Of a stretch of DNA of 64,000 nt, positions 58,045-64,000 are shown in pieces (positions within the stretch are counted from its first letter, which is position 1; the number at the start of each line of letters is the position of its first letter). The stretch spans positions 34,550,001 to 34,614,000 of the forward strand of contig NC_133400.1 in NCBI RefSeq assembly GCF_047511655.1, read 5' to 3'. The notes beneath the pieces are model-generated. The model was not told the DNA's origin. It made no database searches and saw only the letters and a list, made by a program, of their open reading frames with translations. A program made the translations under genes and the position numbers. Source of the DNA: Castor canadensis. Taxonomy: Eukaryota; Chordata; Mammalia; Rodentia; Castoridae.

Positions 58045-58245
58045 GAAGGCAGGATTTGGAGGTAAGCAGACACAGATTCGAATCCCAGGCAGGGAAGCTG
58101 GGTGACCAGGGATCAACAACCTAACTTCTCCAGGCCTCAGTCTCCCCACTGTGATATATGATGACAGGGCTCTTCCTGCCAGGACAGAACTAGGGGAAAA
58201 GGGATAATGTGTGCCATCCTTTAGCAAGTGCCCCACTCAGGCTAG
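58045..58245 (+). repeat. MIR element
   Basis: 'cacagattcgaatcccaggc', 'caacaacctaacttctccag' and 'cctcagtctccccactgtga': a forward MIR with a conserved tRNA-like B box. Confidence 0.8.
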
Positions 58246-58344
58246 CGCTCAATCCACAGCAGCCATGACAATGTCACCTTTGCCCTCCTTGCAGAGGCCC
58301 ACAGTAGGCATGGTTTTCCCGTTTGGGTGATATCATTTGCTTAA

Positions 58345-58690
58345 CCTGCCTATTGCCGTGTAAACAAGTTGCCCGCAAACTTAGTGGCTTTAAATAAAGA
58401 TATATTCATGACCTCGCAGTTTCTGTGGATCAGGAGTCTGGACACAGCTCAGCTGGGTCTCTCACAAGGCTGCAATCAAAACAACGATGGCCAGGGCTGG
58501 CTCTCATCTGAATGCCACTGAGGAAGGACTGACTTGGAAATTCAAATTGTTGCTAGCAGGATTCAATTCTTCAACAGCTGTGGGGCTGGGAGCCTCAGTG
58601 CCTACTGGATGTCAGCTGGAGGCCAGCCTCAGGTCTTTGCCACATGGGCCTCTCCAACATGGCAGCTTTCTTCATCAAGCCAGGAATCAG
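58345..58690 (+). repeat. Ancient interspersed repeat (LTR-like)
   Basis: 'gcaaacttagtggctttaaa', 'cgcagtttctgtggatcagg', 'gacacagctcagctgggtct' and 'cacatgggcctctccaacat' belong to a well-known dispersed mammalian repeat, probably LTR type. I am not certain of the name. Confidence 0.55.
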
Positions 58691-58979
58691 GAAACTTTGG
58701 GAGTTATTTTACAGTCTTTCTGACACTGCATGGTGTAACTTAACTAGCATTTTCTTGTGCCTTCTGTGTGCTAGGCACAGGAGTAGTGCCAGGAATTCCA
58801 AAGCTCACCTTCCTAGGAAGTGTATTCTGCTTTCTGTTCTTACCTTTCATGGCTGTGAACACTCTGTGACCTATAGAGGATTGCTCTTAAGGGGGGATGT
58901 CACTAACTTCATAGTGTAAATGAAGCAAGTTGATCATTTTCCTCCATCACAGGCAGTCACAGGAAGGAGGCATTTAGGA

Positions 58980-59100
58980 GAGTGGTGGTCACTGTGCTGG
59001 GTGCCGTGAGTACCAAAGAGAATGGGACCAGACCCTGCCCTCAGGGAGCACACAGGGTGATGGCAACAGACAGGCAAATGTACATGGCCAGCTGAAGTAA
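58980..59100 (-). repeat. L2-like fragment
   Basis: 'gtcactgtgctgggtgccgt', 'agaccctgccctcagggagc' and 'gatggcaacagacaggcaaa' follow the reverse L2 3' end. Confidence 0.55.
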
Positions 59101-59459
59101 GGCATGCCACAGTGGAGGCCAGATCACATGGGCGTTGGCATAGCGATTCTTCTTAATGCAGAAAGAGCTACAGCCACAGCTGAAAAGCTGAACCCCAGCT
59201 TTGCCCTATGCTTAGGGGTGCCTGTGGCTTTATTGAAAGTAGCAGAGCTTCTCTTGCCCAACACAACCCTCTCTCCCCTCTTCCTCATCCCTGACCTCTA
59301 CCTCATGGAAGCCAGCGAGGCTATTTACAAGAAGGTAGCACACACGAACAGCTTTCATGAAAAAGTAATGGCCTTTGCTAGAGGAACCTCATCTTTGGTG
59401 GCTAACCTCAGCGATCTGGAAGAAACTGACAGGGAAAAAACCTTTCTCCCAGTTGGTCA

Positions 59460-59715
59460 GGACACATAAGGATCCTCCAGACAGCTGGTAGCTTTGTTTC
59501 CAGCCATATTGTAAGGATGGAGGATTGTAGAGCCACACATATGAGAAGCAGAGAGAAACAACCAACAGCACCAAAGTCTTGGTTCCCATCTTTCCTCAGG
59601 CAAGCTTTTCTCCTGCCTTTTCTGGGCATGTAAACCCATAAATCTCTTTTACTTACTTGAAATAATTCAAATTGGGTTTGCTATCACTTGCCACCAGTAG
59701 AGTCCAAAAATAAAA
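59460..59715 (+). repeat. Probable old MLT-type LTR 3' end
   Basis: 'cttttctgggcatgtaaacc', 'ttgaaataattcaaattggg' and 'tttgctatcacttgccacca' resemble the 3' end of old MaLR LTRs. The 121-codon open frame just to its left (59104-59469) shows no domain I recognise. Confidence 0.45.
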
Positions 59716-59756
59716 GCCTACCATTTCACCATTGGAATTCAAGATAAAGCTACAGA

Positions 59757-59845
59757 GCTGAGGTGTAGCTCAGTGATAAAGTACTCGCCTTGTGTGCACA
59801 AGGCCCTGTATTTGATCACAAGTCACAAAAATACATAAATAAAGC
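59757..59845 (+). repeat. ID-like SINE
   Basis: 'agctgaggtgtagctcagtg', 'actcgccttgtgtgcacaag' and 'gccctgtatttgatcacaag' with an A-rich tail. Confidence 0.85.
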
Positions 59846-60029
59846 AAGCTACAAATCTTCCTGGGAGAGGCAATCCAGGAGTCCAAATTCTTACTAAAGT
59901 ATAAATGATTGGTATCAGATTCTTTCTTGAGACAAGACTGTAATTAGAAGCTTATCTGAAAATGTACGGGGCACTACAAGGCTAAAAGTATGGACAGTTA
60001 AGATCTCCTTTACTGTGTACACAGGGAAA

Positions 60030-60185
60030 AGGACCAATCAGAAAGCTTGGATTTGAATCCTGACTCTACCACTAAACTGGCAACATTCCTCAATTCTCTG
60101 GGCATTCATTTCCTTATCTATGAAATGTGAATATGAATAGTACTTGCCTTTCCTACCTTTCAAGGTTGCCATATAGAAAAATATT
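60030..60185 (+). repeat. MIR element
   Basis: 'gcttggatttgaatcctgac', 'tctaccactaaactggcaac', 'catttccttatctatgaaat' and 'tcaaggttgccatatagaaa': a forward MIR. Confidence 0.8.
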
Positions 60186-60546
60186 GATATTGTTATTCCT
60201 TATAACCACATCCCTGCACGTGCACATCTTAACATGGCACATTGGGGTAAATGCCAGTGGGCAAAATGTGACTCATTGTCCCAGGAGGGCTCAGCACCTA
60301 AAGATGACAGTGAATGGGAAGACCGGCTTAAAGCCAGGTTGAGGAGTGGCTACCACCTACAAAGCAACAGTAGTTCCGTATCCACACACGGAGTGAGTCC
60401 AATAACTACATTTCACAATTTTTTCTGAATTATTTAATTCTAGCTAATTTAATTTCTAGATTTTACTTTCTTATTTTCCCATTTGTTGAAAAGTTAACAT
60501 ACGCCCTTAACAATTTTCAAACAATAGAGAGAAGTATAAAAGTAGG

Positions 60547-60628
60547 TCTGGGAACGTGGATCAAGGGGTAGACAGCAAGGGCAAGGCCCTGAGTTCAAAT
60601 CCCAGTTCTGCCCAAAAAAAAAAAAACC
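60547..60628 (+). repeat. ID-like SINE
   Basis: 'ggtctgggaacgtggatcaa' and 'gccctgagttcaaatcccag' with an A13 tail. The segment between the boxes is shortened. It is the nearest SINE to the BRD7 promoter. Confidence 0.85.
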
Positions 60629-60904
60629 AGTAAGACAATCACTCCCCCTTCAGCCCTGTCAATGATAACCACTGTTAGCCAGGTCTTGTGTCTCCACTTC
60701 AGCTTTCTATCCAGATAGCAACACTTGCGTTCACAAATGGACATTAACTGAAAAACACGGTCCACACGTGGTTGTTGTTTTTAACTAAGATCTTGGAGGC
60801 CTTTCTCTATTATCACGTAAGGTTTTGTTTGTTTAATTAGAATTCTACGCTCACCAATGCGTCAAGTTTGCTGGATCTGGTACCCAGTAAGTACTGTCAA
60901 AGGA

Positions 60905-61035
60905 AAGAAGCAGAGATAAGGGAAAGTAGAAAGAGGGGAGAAATCATGGAAGGCGGAAGGGTTAAGGAAAAAAGAATAAAATAGGGAAGGAAAGAGAGGG
61001 AAAGGAGGGAACAAGAGAGAAAGGGGGAGGGACAA
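60905..61035. repeat. Purine-rich (A/G) low-complexity tract before the BRD7 promoter
   Basis: The + strand is strongly biased to A and G here, with runs such as gggaaggaaagagaggg, interrupted by few pyrimidines. It abuts the 5' edge of the CpG island. Such tracts can be nucleosome-poor or bind GAGA-type factors, but no function is shown. Confidence 0.7.
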
Positions 61036-61378
61036 ATTCAGAGCGATAGGCCCCCCGAGCCGCAGGCTGCAGCGCCACCCCCGATCGCCAGGGGTCGCTA
61101 TGCGCAGCTGCCCTCATCCCGCGCGCGGACGGCGGGCCCTCTTTCCCGCCAGTGCGCCGCCCGCTCGCTGCTCCGCCGCTGCTCGGACTCCGGCTGCGTC
61201 TCGCGGGTCGGCTTTTCGTAAGGGGGCCTTGCGCCGCCGGGCGCGCGCCGTCCCCCTGCCTCGCGGCGCGGGGTCTCGCGGGCCCCGCTCCCGCCCTCCG
61301 CTCGCCTGGCCCGGACCGGAAGCGGCGCCGCACGGCCTGGGCCTGGCGCGGGGGGCGGGCACCGGGGCCCGGTCGGAC

Positions 61379-61427
61379 ATGGGCAAGAAGCACAAGAAGC
61401 ACAAGTCGGACAAACACCTCTACGAGG
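61379..61427 (+). CDS. BRD7: BRD7 coding exon 1 (5' end of gene)
   Basis: This exon encodes the first 16 residues, MGKKHKKHKSDKHLYE, plus the first base of codon 17. The Lys/His-rich start is the known N-terminus of BRD7, a bromodomain protein of the PBAF (SWI/SNF) chromatin-remodelling complex that also acts as a p53 and BRCA1 cofactor in the nucleus. The ATG at 61379 has a strong context (G at -3, G at +4). The exon ends at a consensus donor, G|GTGAG, with GT at 61428-61429. BRD9 also begins MGKKHKKHK but diverges from residue 10 on, so the following SDKHLYE selects BRD7. The exon lies in the middle of a CpG island. An in-frame upstream ATG exists at 61100 but is more likely 5' UTR. The transcription start cannot be fixed from sequence alone. 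Confidence 0.95.
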
Positions 61428-61724
61428 GTGAGGGGCGGGCTGCGGCGGGTGGGGGCGGCCGGCGCCTCCACGCGGGTCCGGCCTCGCCAAGTGACCTCCC
61501 CGGGGCCTGGCGGGCCCCGACCCGCGGAGGGGGCGCGGCCCGCCGCAGCCGCGCAGACCCGGGCCGGGCGGCGTTCGAACAGGACCCCGGCACCGGTGGG
61601 TGTGGTGGGAGGCCGCCCGGGCGCCCACGTGTGTCCGACAGCCGTGCCTTCGCGCCCGGCTCCCCGGCCCCCCGCGCGCCCGGCCTTGGCCAGCCCCCCG
61701 TAACCCGGCGCCCCTGTGTTTCAG
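61428..61724 (+). other. BRD7 intron 1 (297 nt, GC-rich, stop-free in frame)
   Basis: This short intron lies between a GTGAGG donor and a cccctgtgtttcag acceptor. It is CpG-dense, being part of the promoter island. Its length is a multiple of three (3 x 99), and the reading frame of exon 1 runs through it to exon 2 without a stop. If retained, it would insert 99 codons rich in Gly, Arg, Pro and Ala. High GC content makes chance stop-free frames common, so this is no evidence of coding by itself. Confidence 0.9.
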
Positions 61725-61933
61725 ACTACGTGGAGAAGCCCCTGAAGCTGGTCCTGAAAGTGGGCGGGAACGAGGTCACCGAGCTCTCCACCGGCAGCTC
61801 GGGGCACGACTCCAGTCTGTTCGAAGACAGAAACGACCATGACAAACATAAGGATCGAAAGCGGAAGAAGAGGAAGAAGGGAGAGAAGCAGGCTCCGGGG
61901 GAGGAGAAGGGGCGAAAGCGGAGGCGGGTCAAG
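61725..61933 (+). CDS. BRD7: BRD7 coding exon 2
   Basis: The exon follows a pyrimidine-rich acceptor (tttcag, 61719-61724) and ends in AAG|GTGAGG, with the donor GT at 61934-61935. With exon 1 it completes 86 codons exactly (49 + 209 nt). It encodes residues 17-86: a conserved hydrophobic stretch (KPLKLVLKVGGNEV), a Ser/Gly/Thr segment, an acidic patch, then a very basic stretch (KDRKRKKRKKGEKQ, then KGRKRRRVK). Such Lys/Arg clusters fit nuclear localisation; that role is known for this part of BRD7. Compared with human BRD7 from memory I see three changes: Asp for Glu at 17, Arg for Lys at 52, Ala for Ile at 73. The bromodomain comes from later exons that are not in the window, so the gene is partial only because the window ends. 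Confidence 0.95.
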
Positions 61934-62029
61934 GTGAGGCGGCCCCGCCCCCGTGTCCAGTGAACTTGGCTGCGGTGCTGGTGGGCACTGGTGCCACACA
62001 CCACGTGGTTTGCAGGACCTGCTTCAAAG

Positions 62030-62415
62030 AATACCCATGCTGTTTTGTATTTGTACGGCCCGTCTACTTCTATAAGTTTAACTATTCTGGATGTCTCGTT
62101 CTAAGTGGAATCATACAGTGCTTATCTTTTTGTGATTAGCTATCTCACTTAGCCCAATGTCCTCAAAGTTCATCTGTGTTGTGGAATGTGTCAGAATTTC
62201 GTACCTTATTAAGGGCAAATGAGCTCATCATATGAATATGCTGCATTTTGTTTTATTTGTCCAGCACTTGCTGGACATTTGGCTTGCTTCAGCCTTTTGG
62301 CTGTCATGAATAATGCTGCTATAAACATGAGTTATACAGAAATCTCTTTGAAGCTGTACTTTGAATCTCTTGGATGTGTACCCCAGAAGTAGAATTTTTG
62401 GATTATGTTATCTTC
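62030..62415 (-). repeat. Old L1 fragment in BRD7 intron 2
   Basis: 'ctaagtggaatcatacagtg', 'gtcctcaaagttcatctgtg', 'ctgtcatgaataatgctgct' and 'accccagaagtagaattttt' are reverse L1 ORF2/3' landmarks. It is antisense to BRD7. Confidence 0.85.
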
Positions 62416-62544
62416 TTTTTTTTTTTTTTTTTAATAGTTAAGATAATGAGGTTCTGAGAAGTTAAATAACTTACTTGATCAAAGTTACACAGTTAGTGCC
62501 AGACAGGAACTCACATTCTGCCCTTAAGTTTTTCAGTCTTGTGC

Positions 62545-62662
62545 CAGGCCTGGTGGGGCATGTCTGTAATCCTGGCACTTGGAAGGTGGAGACAGGAGGA
62601 TTACCAGTTATAGGCCAGCCTGGGCTGCATATCAATACCCTGCCTCAGAAAAAACAAACAAA
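62545..62662 (+). repeat. B1-type SINE in BRD7 intron 2
   Basis: 'gccaggcctggtggggcatg', 'ctgtaatcctggcacttgga' and 'ataggccagcctgggctgca'. Confidence 0.9.
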
Positions 62663-62774
62663 AAGAGGTCTTTAGTGTAAAAGGGCTGTTGAAGTGAATG
62701 CCAAATTCTACCCAAAGTACATGGGAAAATAAAGTCAGTCACTATCAGGCAGTACTATACTCTGTTTTTGGGGT

Positions 62775-63065
62775 GGGGACAGCAGTGCTAGGGTTTGAAC
62801 TCAGGGCCTCAAACATACCAGGCAGATGGCTGTACCACTTGAGTCATGACTCTAGCCCTTTTTGTTTTGGGTTATGTTTTAGGGTCTCCTGGTTGGCCTT
62901 GGACCATGATTCTCCTTCCTATGTCTCCCAAGTAGCTAGGATTAGAGGTGTACCCCACCATACCTGGCTTGTTTGTTGAGATGGGGTCATGCTAACTGAC
63001 CTCAAACCTCTATCCTATCTTCACCTTCCAAGCTGGGATTATAGGCTTGAGCCATGAGGCCAACC
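62775..63065 (-). repeat. Composite ID + B1 SINE in BRD7 intron 2
   Basis: 'gctagggtttgaactcaggg', 'atggctgtaccacttgagtc', then 'caagtagctaggattagagg' and a second B1-like segment 'aagctgggattataggcttg'. Same extended layout as 12743-13042. Confidence 0.85.
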
Positions 63066-63504
63066 TGCTGAGGTTCCTGAGATTACATAGAGCTATAGGT
63101 AATCACAGAAGACTGCTCAGGAGGTTGCATTTGAGTTGAACTTTGGAAATGAGAATAAAGTAGTATTACACTATATGTCAGTTAACATGGGCTCAACACT
63201 ATGCTCTGTGGAAAATGACCCTATTTTAACACAGTAAAACTATTCCTTTTAGATTTTATGGTCATATGTAAAAGGACCTTATGTATAAAGTCATGGCTGT
63301 TGTACCTTATGGGCTACATCAGGTATTTTCAAAGATGATGAAAACCCAGTTTTCATTTATATTGCTAACTTGAGAAGCTGATCCCTCAATAGACTGGTAT
63401 GCCACTGCATAGAGATTTGGAGGTAAGGAAGCTTGCACATCAAGTGGGGTTAAGGAGCTGGGCAAGTGTCAAGATGTGTACAGGGTACATAAAGTAGTTT
63501 TGGC

Positions 63505-63590
63505 TTTGTTTTGGTGATGGTGCTGGGGTTTAACCCAGGGCCCTGTGCATGTAAGCAAACACTTATTGAGCTACATCTCCAGCAGTAGTT
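63505..63590 (-). repeat. ID-like SINE in BRD7 intron 2
   Basis: 'gatggtgctggggtttaacc', 'cagggccctgtgcatgtaag' and 'cttattgagctacatctcca'. Confidence 0.8.
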
Positions 63591-64000
63591 CTGTTCTTAA
63601 GCACAGAATAAGTAGAGCTAAATAAAGAATAAGCTCTGAGAGTTAGTGAAGATGTCAGAGTAGGAAGTTTGAACTTCAATATGTAGGCAGTGGGGAGTCA
63701 ACTTGCTGAGTGGAAGGATGATAGTAATAAAAGTTGAACCTTAGTCATACTAATCTGTTAACAGTATCTAACGAATATTAAGAGTATAGACTGCATTGGA
63801 GACCTTCTTTGACAGCTTTGCAAGGAAATAACTCAGGTGAAAGGTCCTTTAGTGAAACTTACTTGTTCTGAAATGATGTGCTAACAGCTTTACAAGTCAG
63901 CTTCAGGTGAGATAGTCAAAGAAATTAGGCTAGTCTCATTCTAGGGATATCAGTAAAATCAAAAAAGAGTAGTATTTTTTAGTTTAAAATAAATTGAAAG

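Larger units (their letters stand above)
61050..61960 (+). promoter_or_regulatory. CpG-island promoter of BRD7
   Basis: About 900 bp of very high GC and CpG density begins abruptly after a purine-rich A/G segment and covers the 5' flank, exon 1, intron 1 and exon 2 of BRD7. There is no TATA box near the ATG. Visible factor motifs are an ETS/GABP site CCGGAAG (61316-61322), a G-rich SP-type site (61351-61360) and an NRF1-like half site TGCGCAG (61101-61107). These are typical of TATA-less, broadly active promoters. Transcription probably starts between about 61100 and 61370, but this is inferred. Confidence 0.85.
61934..64000 (+). other. BRD7 intron 2, 5' part (continues past window)
   Basis: No sequence matching the next BRD7 exon appears before the window ends, so this is intron. 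It holds an old L1 fragment (about 62030-62415), a poly(T) stretch near 62417-62432, a B1 SINE, a composite SINE and an ID-like SINE, listed separately. From 63070 to 63500 and from 63590 to 64000 I see no recognisable repeat, exon or RNA gene. Confidence 0.8.

Noticed and set aside
59104..59469. 121-codon open frame with a partly protein-like look
   Set aside because: I recognise no family, and it adjoins LTR-like sequence. Length is within chance for 64 kb in six frames.
60962..61703. Open frames of 99-183 codons in other frames and on the minus strand of the CpG island
   Set aside because: GC-rich DNA has few stop codons. The frames overlap the real BRD7 exons and have Arg/Pro/Gly/Ala composition without domains. 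I also looked for a divergent gene start here and saw none.
61379..61933. BRD9 rather than BRD7
   Set aside because: Both proteins begin MGKKHKKHK, but the following residues SDKHLYE, the KLVLKVGGNEVTELSTGSS stretch and the KRKKRKKGEKQ region fit BRD7. TRIP13, the head-to-head neighbour of BRD9, is also absent.

Overview
This is mammalian nuclear DNA, most likely from a rodent and probably a castorimorph such as a beaver. The evidence is a dense set of B1-type (7SL-derived) and ID-type (tRNA-derived) SINEs, often fused as one composite unit; MIR, L2 and MaLR LTR fossils; recent 5'-truncated L1 copies; and one housekeeping-type CpG island. The species call rests on my memory of the composite SINE (B1 half, short linker, ID half ending in a 'gttcaaaccccagtac' type B box plus A tail) and is an inference. 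There are no prokaryotic features, no CRISPR array and no operon.

The only protein-coding gene I can support lies at the right edge. The first two coding exons of BRD7 (61379-61427 and 61725-61933, + strand) sit in a CpG island of about 61050-61960. They encode the first 86 residues, which are almost identical to human BRD7, a bromodomain subunit of the PBAF chromatin-remodelling complex. Intron 2 and its repeats run off the right end, so the bromodomain exons are outside the window.

Positions 1 to about 61000 are intergenic sequence upstream of BRD7. In human, BRD7 is flanked on this side by a long gene-poor interval before NKD1, and finding no exons here agrees with that. The interval is a mosaic of repeats. 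1-11500 holds old L1, several MaLR LTRs and SINEs. 11500-17200 has a composite SINE, a repeat-poor block with possible regulatory motifs (13240-14160), a MaLR LTR and an 18-bp minisatellite. 17900-23400 holds two young L1 copies and an old L1 broken by other elements. 24100-31400 has microsatellites, a 245-nt pure pyrimidine tract, a third young L1 and a Tigger transposon split by another insertion. 31400-43000 is the most repeat-poor part and contains a CpG-rich candidate regulatory block at 40180-41240. 43000-60900 has more MaLR, SINE, MIR and L2 sequence, plus the fourth young L1.

No new protein system is visible. The observations most worth checking are the CpG-rich orphan block at 40180-41240, the stop-free in-frame first intron of BRD7, the long polypyrimidine tract, and the TSD-bounded nested insertions that allow relative dating. 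Repeat family names come from pattern recognition, not a database search. Repeat edges without a visible target-site duplication (TSD) are approximate to some tens of bases.
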